From NCBI RefSeq assembly GCF_040801915.1, contig NZ_JBFMIA010000001.1, forward strand, positions 62,001 through 126,000: 64,000 nt of DNA, given 5' to 3'. Numbering within the stretch: the stretch's first letter is position 1; each line of letters opens with the position of its first letter. This DNA comes from Jeotgalibacillus marinus (GTDB lineage Bacteria; Bacillota; Bacilli; Bacillales; Jeotgalibacillaceae). Of the stretch, positions 9,305 through 17,828 are shown in pieces. The notes below the pieces were generated by a model that was not told where the DNA came from, searched no databases, and saw nothing but the letters and a program-made list of their open reading frames with translations. A program made the translations under genes and the position numbers.

Positions 9305-10321
9305 TTATTCCGTAACCCCTTCTTCATCGAAGAATTTCTTAGCTCCTGGATGAAGAGGTGCGGGAAGATTTTCTAGAGCGGTATTTATATCAATGTCTTT
9401 ACCTGCATTGTGGCTGTTTTGTAGCCGCGAAATATTTTCATATAACGCCTTTGTCATTGCATACACCACTTCGTCAGACACATCTTTATGCGTCATAAGG
9501 ACGTTATTTACACCTATTGTGTTCACATCTTCTTCCATGCCGTTATATGCATCTTTCGGAATGGTAATTGGGAAAAATGTTGGATATTTTTTTTGCATTT
9601 CCAAGATCTTCTCTTCATGTATTTCTACGATAGCAACTTCCTCGCTCGTTGCTAGTTCTAAAATACCGGCGTTTGGAACTCCGGAGGAAATGACGACTGC
9701 GTCAATATGTGCATTCTTTATCCCTTCAATACCTTCTCCAAATGATAGATAGTCTGCTTGAATATCGTCATACGTCATATCATAAGCAGCAAGAACACGC
9801 TGAGCACTTATTTCTGTCCCAGAAGCGGGTGCCCCCACTGCGACTCTTTTTCCTTTTAAATCCTCGACTGTTTTAATGCCGGAATCTTTAGTAGCAACGA
9901 TTTGTAGATAATTCGTGTAGAGGGATGCAAGCGATCGGATATTTTCTTGCGCTCCCTGTTCTTCCATACTATCGATTCCCTCATATGCGTCCGCGGCAGT
10001 ATCCCCCATTAAAAATCCCATTTCTGCCTTTCCTTGATTTAGCGTTGTAGCATTTACTGCAGATGCGGCCGTCGATTGACTGTTGGATTTAGCTCCCATG
10101 TCTTGATAGATTTCCGCTATTGTTGCACCAAGCGGATAGTATACTCCTGAAGACCCCCCTGTAAGAATCGTAATGAATTCCCCATCAAGTGCTTGTGCAT
10201 AATCTTCTCCACCAGAATCGGAATTTCCACTTTTGTCACCGTCTTCAGCGTTGCAAGCAGCAAGCATTAGGACAAGTGCCATGATCATGCTCACGAAAAA
10301 TAATAATTTTTTCAAAATCAA
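9305..10321 (-). CDS. TRAP transporter TAXI-family solute-binding lipoprotein
   Basis: Extracytoplasmic substrate-binding subunit. The N-terminus is a lipoprotein signal with lipobox LMLAAC (Cys at about residue 23), followed by a low-complexity linker rich in Asp, Ser and Gly. The TAXI pattern is clear: FITILTGGSSGVYYPLGATI near the start, then QSTAASAVNATTLNQGKAEMGFLM and the middle KGKRVAVGAPASGTEISAQRVL. 338 residues. A good GGGAGG site precedes the ATG. A full-match cre sequence lies about 70 bases upstream, suggesting CcpA repression of the transporter genes from an internal promoter. Confidence 0.93.
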   Translation of the reverse strand: MILKKLLFFVSMIMALVLMLAACNAEDGDKSGNSDSGGEDYAQALDGEFITILTGGSSGVYYPLGATIAEIYQDMGAKSNSQSTAASAVNATTLNQGKAEMGFLMGDTAADAYEGIDSMEEQGAQENIRSLASLYTNYLQIVATKDSGIKTVEDLKGKRVAVGAPASGTEISAQRVLAAYDMTYDDIQADYLSFGEGIEGIKNAHIDAVVISSGVPNAGILELATSEEVAIVEIHEEKILEMQKKYPTFFPITIPKDAYNGMEEDVNTIGVNNVLMTHKDVSDEVVYAMTKALYENISRLQNSHNAGKDIDINTALENLPAPLHPGAKKFFDEEGVTE

Positions 10322-10391
10322 ATTCCTCCCAAGTTTGATAGTTATTTTTTCAATTACATTGGTTTATTCGAAACAAGGCCCATAACCTGAT

Positions 10392-10405
10392 TGACAGCGT
10401 TTTCA
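10392..10405. promoter_or_regulatory. cre site (CcpA operator) before TAXI gene
   Basis: TGAAAACGCTGTCA on the minus strand matches the cre consensus TGWAANCGNTNWCA at all 14 positions. It sits in the 158-base gap between the acyl-CoA dehydrogenase and the TAXI gene, suitable for repressing an internal promoter or blocking elongation in the presence of preferred sugars. Confidence 0.75.
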
Positions 10406-10479
10406 TTTTATCGAAAGAAAGCTAGTACCTTTAAATTGCCTTCCTCTAGCATTCAGGTAATATATAGCTAGTTTACGAT

Positions 10480-11685
10480 TCAATTATATTGCAATTCATC
10501 ATCCCAAGCAGGAAGCATTTTATTTAACTGTTTATCCTCTCGATAACCTAATACATATTCAGCTTGCATAATCGTATGGATTTCCCGTGTTCCTTCATAA
10601 ATGACTGGAGCCTTGGAATTCCGTAAATAGCGCTCAACAGGATACTCATCGGAATAGCCGTATGCACCGTGAATCTGAACTGCATCATCTGCTGCCTTAT
10701 TTGCGAAATCACATGCTTGCCACTTAGCAAGTGAGGTTTGTCGTGTATTGCGTTTACCTTCATTTTTCAATTCTCCTGCACAGTAGACGAGTAAACGGCT
10801 CATTTCAAAACCTGCTTCCATATTTGCAATCATTTGTTGAACAAGTTGATGTCTACCGATTTTTTTACCGAATGTCTCTCGTTCATGACAATAACCTACA
10901 CTCGCTTCAATACATGCCATTATTTGTCCTACTGCCCCTGCTGCAACAGTGAAGCGTCCGTTATCCAGTGCCGCCATCGCAATTTTAAACCCTTCGCCTT
11001 CCTCTCCAAGCAAGTTCTCCTTTGGCACTTTAACATCCTCGAAAAATAGCTCACCTGTATTTCCTGAACGAATTCCATGTTTTCCTTTGATTGCTTTTGA
11101 TGAAAATCCTTCCCAATCCCGTTCTACAATGAATGCCGATATCCCTTTATGCTTTTCTGACCGGCCTCCTGTATATGCAAAGATTAAAAAGGTATTTGCT
11201 ATATCACATAAAGAAATCCACGTCTTTTGTCCATTTAATATGTAATAATCGCCATCTTTCACTGCGGTCGTTTGCAACGCTGCGACGTCGGACCCTGCTC
11301 CAGGCTCAGTTAATCCAAAAGCCCCGATTTTTTCACCTTTTGCTTGAGGAATTAAATATTTTTGTTTCTGTTCTTCCGTCCCCCACTGTAATAATGTAAG
11401 GCTGTTTAAACCTGTATGGACTGAAACTGCCGTACGAAAAGCGGTATCTCCGCGCTCCAGTTCTTCACAGACGATCGCTAATGAGTTATAATCCATTCCA
11501 CTTCCACCGTATCTTTCGGGAATACAAACTCCCATTAAACCAAGTTCTGCTAGTTTAGGCATAATAGCTGGGTCAAACTCCCCATTCCGGTCCCAATCTG
11601 CAATAAAAGGCATAATGTTCTTATCTGTAAACCCTCTCACTGTGTTACGCAACATGACCTGCTCTTGTGAAAAAGAAAAATTCAT
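10480..11685 (-). CDS. Acyl-CoA dehydrogenase, glutaryl-CoA dehydrogenase-like
   Basis: FAD-dependent oxidation of an acyl-CoA. 401 residues with the family signatures GAFGLTEPGAGSDVAALQT (flavin/substrate loop) and DDAVQIHGAYGYSDEYPVER. The catalytic base is Glu364 in VIYEGTREIHTI. Arg84 in ERGDTAFRTAVSVH lines up, by my reading, with the arginine of glutaryl-CoA dehydrogenase (human motif YRSAMSV) that binds the distal carboxylate, so a dicarboxylyl-CoA substrate is inferred. It follows the CoA-transferase by 15 bases with GGGGAG before its ATG. Plain short-chain acyl-CoA dehydrogenase remains possible. Confidence 0.88.
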   Translation of the reverse strand: MNFSFSQEQVMLRNTVRGFTDKNIMPFIADWDRNGEFDPAIMPKLAELGLMGVCIPERYGGSGMDYNSLAIVCEELERGDTAFRTAVSVHTGLNSLTLLQWGTEEQKQKYLIPQAKGEKIGAFGLTEPGAGSDVAALQTTAVKDGDYYILNGQKTWISLCDIANTFLIFAYTGGRSEKHKGISAFIVERDWEGFSSKAIKGKHGIRSGNTGELFFEDVKVPKENLLGEEGEGFKIAMAALDNGRFTVAAGAVGQIMACIEASVGYCHERETFGKKIGRHQLVQQMIANMEAGFEMSRLLVYCAGELKNEGKRNTRQTSLAKWQACDFANKAADDAVQIHGAYGYSDEYPVERYLRNSKAPVIYEGTREIHTIMQAEYVLGYREDKQLNKMLPAWDDELQYN

Positions 11686-11700
11686 TTACTATCTCCCCTT

Positions 11701-12864
11701 TTAATCATTTATTTTGGAACTAACTAAACGACCGATTATTTCTTCATTATGTTCTCCGCGATCAGGTGGATGGTACTTCACTTGGACTGGAGTTCGCGAT
11801 AGCTTTAATGGACTACCAACCATTTTTATCATCCCGGCTGTCGGATGATCGTGCTCGATAAACATATTACGAGAGGCCAGTTGTGGGTCATTTACTACTT
11901 GTTCTAAATTTTGAATAGGACCACAAGGAATGTTATTATCTCTACACTTCTTGTGCCAATAGATCGACGGTTTAGTCAAGAATTTTTTTTGTAATATAGG
12001 AATTAATTCTTTTCTATTTTCAACACGCATTGGATTCGTCTTAAAGCGTTCATCAACCGCATAATGTAATTGACCCATTACACGACATAGGGATTTAAAC
12101 TGATCGTCATTTCCAACCGCAATGACAATCTCACCGTCTAACGTCTGAAATGTTTGATATGGAACGATATTTGCATGTTCGTTCCCAAGAGGGGTTGGTA
12201 TTGCTTCAGACATTAAATAATCACTACCAGTATTAACCAATGCACTTACAGCACAATCGTAAAGTGCTATATCCAGCTTCTGACCTTGTCCTGACTGCAC
12301 TCGTTCAAGTAAAGCACTTTGAATCCCAATACATGCGTACAATCCTGTTAGAATATCCGTTATTGCAACACCAGACTTTAGTGGTCCAGATTTTTTATTA
12401 CCAGTAATACTCATTAACCCGCTCATCGCTTGAATAATAAAGTCATAACCAGGCATATTTCTATCAGGTCCTGTTTCCCCAAAGCCTGTTATTGAGCAAT
12501 ATACGAGACGAGGATTGATTTCTTTAAGAGTATCGTAGTCTAAGCCGAATTTTTTCATCGTCCCTGTTTTAAAATTATTAATAATCACATCACTTTCGCC
12601 TACAAGTTTTTTAATAACCGCTACACCTTCTTCACAATTCAAATCAACCGTAATTCCTTTTTTGTTGCGATTGGCACTTAAATAATAAGCACTTACTCCA
12701 TTTTGAAAGGGAGGTCCCCATTTACGCGTTTCATCATTTCTGTCCGGTGATTCCACTTTTATTACTTCTGCCCCAAGATCACCTAAAATCATCGTGCAGT
12801 ACGGTCCTGCAAGCACGCGTGATAAGTCAAGGACTCGAATATTCTCCAGTGCCCCAGTCATCAT
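11701..12864 (-). CDS. CaiB/BaiF (class III) CoA-transferase
   Basis: Moves CoA from a donor acyl-CoA to a carboxylic acid. 387 residues; typical opening LENIRVLDLSRVLAGPYC, then GAEVIKVESP and ANRNKKGITVDL, with the likely catalytic Asp170 in GVAITDILTGLYA, and the C-terminal swapped small domain ending in LSRTPVQ. First gene of the island operon: its product would activate an imported acid as a CoA thioester for the dehydrogenase just downstream. Two adjacent ATGs follow a GGGGAG site; either may be used. The specific acid is not shown by sequence; a glutarate-type dicarboxylate is inferred from the neighbour. Confidence 0.92.
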   Translation of the reverse strand: MMTGALENIRVLDLSRVLAGPYCTMILGDLGAEVIKVESPDRNDETRKWGPPFQNGVSAYYLSANRNKKGITVDLNCEEGVAVIKKLVGESDVIINNFKTGTMKKFGLDYDTLKEINPRLVYCSITGFGETGPDRNMPGYDFIIQAMSGLMSITGNKKSGPLKSGVAITDILTGLYACIGIQSALLERVQSGQGQKLDIALYDCAVSALVNTGSDYLMSEAIPTPLGNEHANIVPYQTFQTLDGEIVIAVGNDDQFKSLCRVMGQLHYAVDERFKTNPMRVENRKELIPILQKKFLTKPSIYWHKKCRDNNIPCGPIQNLEQVVNDPQLASRNMFIEHDHPTAGMIKMVGSPLKLSRTPVQVKYHPPDRGEHNEEIIGRLVSSKIND

Positions 12865-13001
12865 TTCACTCCCCTACTAAATAAAAGCCAATCCAAAAAT
12901 GACTACAGTTTTGCTGTAAGTCAAATTGAACTGGCTTTTACCTGCGACGAAATATCCGGCAAGGACTTTCAACAGATTAGGCAGTATTGGCTTTTTATTT
13001 T
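12865..13001 (-). promoter_or_regulatory. Operon leader with competing hairpins
   Basis: Read on the minus strand, the leader holds AAAAAGCCAAT (13001-12986 region), then TAAAAGCCA (12940-12932), then ATTGGCTTTTATTT (12892-12879) 15 bases before the CoA-transferase start. The last element can pair with either earlier one, but not both, and ends in a T-run. A second stem (TGACTACAG region, 12900-12921) closes inside. This has the look of an attenuator, though simple opposing terminators are an alternative. Confidence 0.4.
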
Positions 13002-13575
13002 GTACTGATCATGCTTAATAAACGCTGTTAACATGATTAGTCACTTCTTATACTACTACATTCCAACCTAATTGAAAATATATTTAAAATATTCAGTTTG
13101 ATATTTTATCGTAAATTGCACTATTACATGGAAGTGCTTAGTTAATTCCACCTCTAAGGATATAGCAAGGGTTGGTTTATGACCGTCCACTATAACCTAC
13201 CTTTTAAGGATGGTTTTAAGCCCCTGTTATATTTCACCTGCCTCTGTGTTGCTAAGATGTTTAAAAGCGCGTGTTAGTGTGATAAATGGGACTGATTCCA
13301 TAGTTGATCCCTCCGTTTAATTATTGACTATAGTTGACATTAATTAAACGGTTTCACTATGGCTTTTCTAAGTGTTTAAGGTGCTGCTTTTTAAAATGAA
13401 AAGAATCACCTATTGGAAGTGATGACACAATGATCTATACTAGTTAAGCGCAAGTGGCTCGTTCAGATCCGACAAGCATAAGATACAATGCAGAGGGAGA
13501 TGTCCATTTCCTACTCAATGACCTAGAGGAGCAGTGCTTGTGCTGGTTAATGAAACAAAGAAAATGGTGATACAT
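13002..13575. other. Intergenic with palindrome and short relic ORF
   Basis: Between the divergent CoA-transferase and scpA. It contains the inverted repeat at 13313-13351 and, on the minus strand, a 24-codon ORF (13301-13227) with a good GGAGGG site reading MESVPFITLTRAFKHLSNTE. The peptide faintly recalls the start of IclR-type regulators but stops at once. No other gene is seen. An upstream in-frame ATG for scpA at 13534 lacks a ribosome site. Confidence 0.35.
13313..13351. promoter_or_regulatory. Large palindrome, operator candidate
   Basis: Perfect 11-bp arms CCGTTTAATTA and TAATTAAACGG flank a 17-base spacer that contains TTGACTATAGTTGACAT with two -35-like TTGAC elements. The right end of the minus-strand reading runs straight into a GGAGGG ribosome site of the relic ORF. 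The shape fits an autoregulator's operator; the regulator itself appears lost. Confidence 0.4.
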
Positions 13576-14334
13576 ATGGAATACAACGTTAAAGTTGAAG
13601 CATTTGAAGGACCATTAGATCTCCTTCTTCATTTAATACAAGGACTTGAAATCGACATTTATGATATTCCTATGGCAGAAATTTCCGAACAATATATGCT
13701 TTATATTCGAGCGATGAATGTACTAGAGTTAAATGTTGCAAGTGAGTATTTAGTGATGGCAGCTACTTTGTTGGCAATCAAGAGTAGAATGCTTTTACCA
13801 AAACAAGAAGAAGACTGGAATGATGAAGATCTATCACTTGAGGAGGATGACCCTCGTGATGAACTCGTTGAACGCTTGATAGAATACCGTAAATTCAAAA
13901 TGGCCGCCTCAGAGTTAAAGGACAAAGAAAAAGACCGAGGAAGCTTTTTTACCAAACCTCCAACAGACTTATCAGAATATGAATCAACCAAACAAGAATC
14001 TATAGAAGGTCTTGAACATGACCTTCATGATTTACTCGGGGCGTTTCATAAGCTTTTACGTAGAAAAAAACTTCAACGACCAATGTCAACAAGAATTACG
14101 CGTCAAGAAATTTCTATTGATAAACGGATGGATGAAATCCTGAATCAATTAAGAAAAAAAAGCGGATTACATCCCTTTCACGACCTTTTTCCGATTGCAG
14201 AAAAGCCACATATGATTGTATCATTTTTAGCAGTGCTTGAACTGATGAAACGGAATGAGGTCGTGGTTCATCAAGATGAAAACTTTTCAGAGATAATGGT
14301 TGAAGCATCAAAAGGAGTGACCATGGTTGGATAA
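13576..14334 (+). CDS. scpA: Segregation and condensation protein ScpA
   Basis: Kleisin subunit of the Smc-ScpAB condensin that organises and segregates chromosomes. About 252 residues, with the conserved opening FEGPLDLLLHLIQGLEIDIYDIP, the middle ASEYLVMAATLLAIKSRMLLPKQ and the C-terminal winged helix (VSFLAVLELMKRNEVVV) that caps the Smc head. The start at 13576 (MEYNVKVEAF) matches the family and has GGTGAT before it; a more upstream ATG adds 14 foreign residues. It overlaps scpB by eight bases. In B. subtilis these genes face the other way relative to res, so the block is inverted here. Confidence 0.96.
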   Translation: MEYNVKVEAFEGPLDLLLHLIQGLEIDIYDIPMAEISEQYMLYIRAMNVLELNVASEYLVMAATLLAIKSRMLLPKQEEDWNDEDLSLEEDDPRDELVERLIEYRKFKMAASELKDKEKDRGSFFTKPPTDLSEYESTKQESIEGLEHDLHDLLGAFHKLLRRKKLQRPMSTRITRQEISIDKRMDEILNQLRKKSGLHPFHDLFPIAEKPHMIVSFLAVLELMKRNEVVVHQDENFSEIMVEASKGVTMVG

Positions 14335-14923
14335 ACATGAAATACAAGCCATTATTGAAAGCCTTCTTTTCGCTGCTGGGGATGAAGGGCTTAACATTGC
14401 TCAATTAGCAAATGTTCTTTCACTAAGCGAAGAAGATATCCTAACTCACATGACAGACATGAAAGAACGTTATCTGCAAGAAGCATCTCGTGGGATACAC
14501 ATTGTCGAGCTTGCTGGAACCTTCCAATTTGCGACCAAACGGAATTTATCATCTTATATAAAGCGACTAGTAGAAAGTCCAACCAATTCAACTCTCTCTC
14601 AAGCTGGACTTGAAACGCTCGCTATTATAGCTTATCGTCAGCCCATCACTCGTATGGCAATCGAGGATGTTCGCGGGGTCAAGACTGACCGACCTCTCCA
14701 AACGCTCGTGTCCAAAGGTCTTATAAAAGAAAAAGGACGTGCAGAAGGAGCCGGAAGAGCTATTCTTTATGGGACGACAGGTGAATTTCTTGATTATTTT
14801 GGACTAAAGGATTTATCTCAGTTACCCTCACTACCTGACGATGTTCAGGAGCTTGAAGGTGACGAGGAAACAGACTTATTTTTTAAAACATTGCAAAATT
14901 CTTTTACAACTGAAGAGGGATAA
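14327..14923 (+). CDS. scpB: Segregation and condensation protein ScpB
   Basis: Second non-SMC condensin subunit; a dimer of it binds ScpA. 198 residues with tandem winged-helix domains: the first about 5-85, the second with ETLAIIAYRQPITRMAIEDVRGV and LQTLVSKGLIKEKGRAEGAGR, then an acidic tail. Translation begins at TTG (14327-14329) with GGAGTG upstream, inside the end of scpA, so the two are coupled. A strong terminator follows at 15029. Confidence 0.96.
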   Translation: MDKHEIQAIIESLLFAAGDEGLNIAQLANVLSLSEEDILTHMTDMKERYLQEASRGIHIVELAGTFQFATKRNLSSYIKRLVESPTNSTLSQAGLETLAIIAYRQPITRMAIEDVRGVKTDRPLQTLVSKGLIKEKGRAEGAGRAILYGTTGEFLDYFGLKDLSQLPSLPDDVQELEGDEETDLFFKTLQNSFTTEEG

Positions 14924-15028
14924 AGCTACCTCTATTACAGATTAATCTTAAATTAAAGCATTGGTGATGTGGGTTTTAAAACTGTTGTGAAAGAGCGTAT
15001 TAATTTAATTACACGAAACCATATGATA

Positions 15029-15066
15029 CCCACTTCTTAAATTAGCCAAAAAGAAGTGGGGTTTTC
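15029..15066 (+). terminator. Terminator of scpAB
   Basis: CCCACTTCTT (15029-15038) and its complement AAGAAGTGGG (15051-15060), followed by GTTTTC. The opposite strand has no T-run, so it acts mainly on the plus strand. Confidence 0.8.
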
Positions 15067-15067
15067 A

Positions 15068-15439
15068 TTAAGAATATTCTCTAACAATTAAATCAGATGA
15101 AATTGGTTTTAACCCAATTTCCCTAGACCATACGGATAATTGGCCAATGTGTTCAGGAGTCAACGATTCAATTAAACTTTGGGTAATTCGCATTGTTAGA
15201 TTGGAAAATCTTTTAATATCATTAAGAGTAGCTATTGAGTTAATATCTTTTGTGACAACAGGCTCCCCCTTCATTTGATTAACCCATATTTGTTCGCAAT
15301 CAATTACATGAAATAAATTATGTATAATGCTCCCCATACCACCGATACGTTTTTTCGTGAGCTCCTCATTTGAAATTGTTTCACACCATTTAAACCATTC
15401 TTCTCTGATTTGCCAATTATACAGAAACATATCTATCAA
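15068..15439 (-). pseudogene. DinB-family protein with internal deletion
   Basis: A DinB/YfiT-type four-helix protein of only 123 residues where close relatives have about 150-155. The N-terminal half is intact (FLYNWQIREEWFKWCETISNEEL, then GSIIHNLFHVIDCEQIWV with the first metal histidine), and the end is family-like (HIGQLSVWSREIGLKPIS). Between them about 25-30 residues are gone, including the first histidine of the HxxxH helix. Metal binding should fail, so it is probably non-functional although still open. It starts at a TTG eight bases after GGAG. Minus strand, not part of the scp operon. Confidence 0.6.
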
Positions 15440-15591
15440 TCAAATCACTCCAAAAATAAAGTAATATTTTAAAAGCGAGCTAGGGCTACTTCGGAAGTCT
15501 ATTTCTTATTTAGCCTACGAAACGTATTAATAATTGATGGTTTTAATTAAGATAATAAGAGTTTCTTAAAAAAGAACTCCTTTGTTAATGG

Positions 15592-16365
15592 TTAGATTAT
15601 CCCATACTTTTTTAATGCAAACTCGACCCCGTCTTCACTTGATTTTTTAGTTATGAAATCTGCAACTTTTTTTAATTTTTCAGTCCCATTCCCCATAGCT
15701 ATACCAGGTCCTACTAATTCCAACATGTCTATATCATTCTCTCCATCACCAAACGCAATAGCCTCCGATTTATCAATGTCAAAATACTGTAGAACTTTTA
15801 GTATGGCTAAAGATTTAGATACCTCTTCTTGTAATACATTCAACACAAAAGGATGCCATCTTTTAAAGTTTAGATACGGAAATTTATGAATGTATTGATC
15901 AACCGTTTCGTCAGTTGCATACAAACACATTAAGTATACCTCTTGTTTATAAATCAGTTGATTTATTGCAGGATAGTCATTCAATGACAAAGTTTCCTTC
16001 AATGCTTTTAATATTTTAGGATCTTTGACACCGTTCATACTAAAATCTTCAGTGAAGAATGACAGACCATGATTTTCTGTGTACGCAAATTCAAACACTT
16101 CTTTAATTATATTTTTATCCATCGGCACTTTATGAATAACCTTTTGATTGTGCTTCACATACGCTCCATTTGCTGTGATGAAAGTATCTATTCCTAATTC
16201 TCTTATTTCTCTGCACATGGATAACGGTCTTCCAGTTGCCGCAACTACCCTTAGACCTTTGTTTTTTAATGCTTTTATTGCTTCTTTGGTATTATTTGAA
16301 ATACTACCATCTTCATGGTGCGTAATCGTTCCATCAACATCGAAAAAAACAATTTTGTAATCCAT
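15592..16365 (-). CDS. Cof-type HAD phosphatase
   Basis: Cytoplasmic haloacid-dehalogenase-type phosphatase, type IIB cap. 257 residues from the ATG at 16363-16365: motif I FFDVDGTI near the start, motif II VVAATGR (about residue 50), cap domain in the middle, and motif IV AFGDGENDIDMLELVG near the C-terminus. Likely acts on small phosphorylated metabolites such as sugar phosphates or FMN; the substrate cannot be told. A GGGGG stretch serves as ribosome site; an in-frame ATG seven codons upstream lacks one. A monocistronic insertion between scpB and dacB. Confidence 0.88.
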   Translation of the reverse strand: MDYKIVFFDVDGTITHHEDGSISNNTKEAIKALKNKGLRVVAATGRPLSMCREIRELGIDTFITANGAYVKHNQKVIHKVPMDKNIIKEVFEFAYTENHGLSFFTEDFSMNGVKDPKILKALKETLSLNDYPAINQLIYKQEVYLMCLYATDETVDQYIHKFPYLNFKRWHPFVLNVLQEEVSKSLAILKVLQYFDIDKSEAIAFGDGENDIDMLELVGPGIAMGNGTEKLKKVADFITKKSSEDGVEFALKKYGII

Positions 16366-16724
16366 AAAAACCCCCAAACAAGACAAATATTACCACACCC
16401 TAATACTATAAACGCGAATATAATATCACGCAATATTTTGATAAAAACAGTCCAGAAAATATACTTGGGTAGAACTATTTCTGGACTAGAATTGTCTACT
16501 CAGGTAGTGAGGAGGAGATCTTCCCTAGAGAATTATAAGGACAGTCATGCAGACCGAGTTAACGCAGTCGGAAACCTCGCCCACCTTTACACATTTAAGC
16601 TACACATCAAAATTATATGGATCATTTCTCGTCTGATTTCTGAACAAATGCAAGCTTTCAACAAAGCATTTTTTTGTCATGAAGAACATCTTTTCACATA
16701 AGCTAGTCGTATCATAAATGTTGG
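16366..16724. other. Gap between HAD gene and dacB
   Basis: Contains the hairpin at 16449-16487 and a smaller AATGC/GCATT stem with T-run near 16648-16676. No ORF with a ribosome site. The promoters of the divergent HAD and dacB genes must lie here. Confidence 0.45.
16449..16487 (-). terminator. Hairpin with T-run upstream of HAD gene
   Basis: Perfect 10-bp arms AGTCCAGAAA and TTTCTGGACT with a 19-base loop; on the minus strand GTTTTTATC follows. It lies 84 bases before the HAD start, so it either ends antisense readthrough from the right or attenuates the HAD transcript. Confidence 0.5.
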
Positions 16725-17819
16725 ATGGTGAGGAGTTTGATTTATGTTTTACGCATCATAATGATTGTGATCTTAGGTTTTTCTGTAGCAAGCTATTCTA
16801 CCTCTGCCGCTAATCCCCCATCCGCTTCAGCAGACCAAGCAATTTTGATCGAAGCAGAAAGTGGACGAGTCCTGTACGAGAAAAATGCACATGATGAACA
16901 AAAAATCGCCAGTATCACAAAAATCATGACTGCCCATCTAGCCATCAAATACGGCGATCTTGAAGAGATGGTTAAGATCAGTTCAGAAGCTTCTATTACA
17001 GAAGGATCGAGCCTTTATTTAAAAGCTGGACAAAAAGTATCACTGAATGATTTAGTCTATGGATTGATGCTACGATCAGGCAATGATGCTGCTGTTGCAA
17101 TTGCTGAACATATAAGTGGCACGGTGGAAGAATTTTCAAAGCTTATGAATAAAGAAGCAAAAGAAATAGGAATGGAGAACTCTAATTTTACCAATCCACA
17201 CGGTCTTGACTTAGATGATGTCCATTATTCTTCATCCTTTGATATGGCTATACTCACGCAAGAAGCGATGAAAGATGACACGTTTGCTTCTATTTTTGGC
17301 ACAACGAACCATAAGGCGGAAAGCATTGATCCTTCTCCCGTTTGGAGAAACAAACACCGTCTTGTAAATGGGTTGTACCCTCATGCAACTGGTGGAAAGA
17401 CAGGCTATACGAAACAAGCTGGAAGAACGCTTGTAACGGTTGCTGAACGTGATGGGATGGAGCTAATTGTCGTGACGATTCGTGCATCAAATGATTGGAA
17501 TGATCATATGAGTTTGTTTGAATATGGATTTGAAAATTATAAAATGGAAACAATCTTACAGCCTGTCACATTCCCACCACTTCCTGGACAAGCTGAAAAC
17601 GAGTACTACACAGTAACAGATGCCTTTCGTTATCCTGTCACTGAAGAAGAAGAATCCTTACTAGTTATTGAAAGTAAAATCAGTAATAACCGTAAAGACC
17701 CACCAACTGTTCTAGTTAAACTAGATCAAGAAATCATTCATGAACAAACCCTTATAAAAGAAATTCGGAAAGATTCTAGTTGGTGGAGTCGACTGATCAA
17801 TAGATTATCGTTTTGGTAG
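16725..17819 (+). CDS. dacB: D-Ala-D-Ala carboxypeptidase DacB (PBP5*)
   Basis: Sporulation-type low-molecular-weight PBP that trims peptide side chains in spore cortex and so limits cross-linking. 364 residues: signal peptide (about 1-29, cleavage near SAA), peptidase S11 domain with SITK (Ser63, Lys66), SGND (about 121) and GKTGYT, then a C-terminal beta domain. dacB-spmA-spmB is the conserved operon order, and spmA begins nine bases later. The start is uncertain: the first ATG has only a weak ribosome site, while a GAGGAG sits just before a TTG four codons in. Confidence 0.9.
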   Translation: MVRSLIYVLRIIMIVILGFSVASYSTSAANPPSASADQAILIEAESGRVLYEKNAHDEQKIASITKIMTAHLAIKYGDLEEMVKISSEASITEGSSLYLKAGQKVSLNDLVYGLMLRSGNDAAVAIAEHISGTVEEFSKLMNKEAKEIGMENSNFTNPHGLDLDDVHYSSSFDMAILTQEAMKDDTFASIFGTTNHKAESIDPSPVWRNKHRLVNGLYPHATGGKTGYTKQAGRTLVTVAERDGMELIVVTIRASNDWNDHMSLFEYGFENYKMETILQPVTFPPLPGQAENEYYTVTDAFRYPVTEEEESLLVIESKISNNRKDPPTVLVKLDQEIIHEQTLIKEIRKDSSWWSRLINRLSFW

Positions 17820-17828
17820 GTGGATGAA

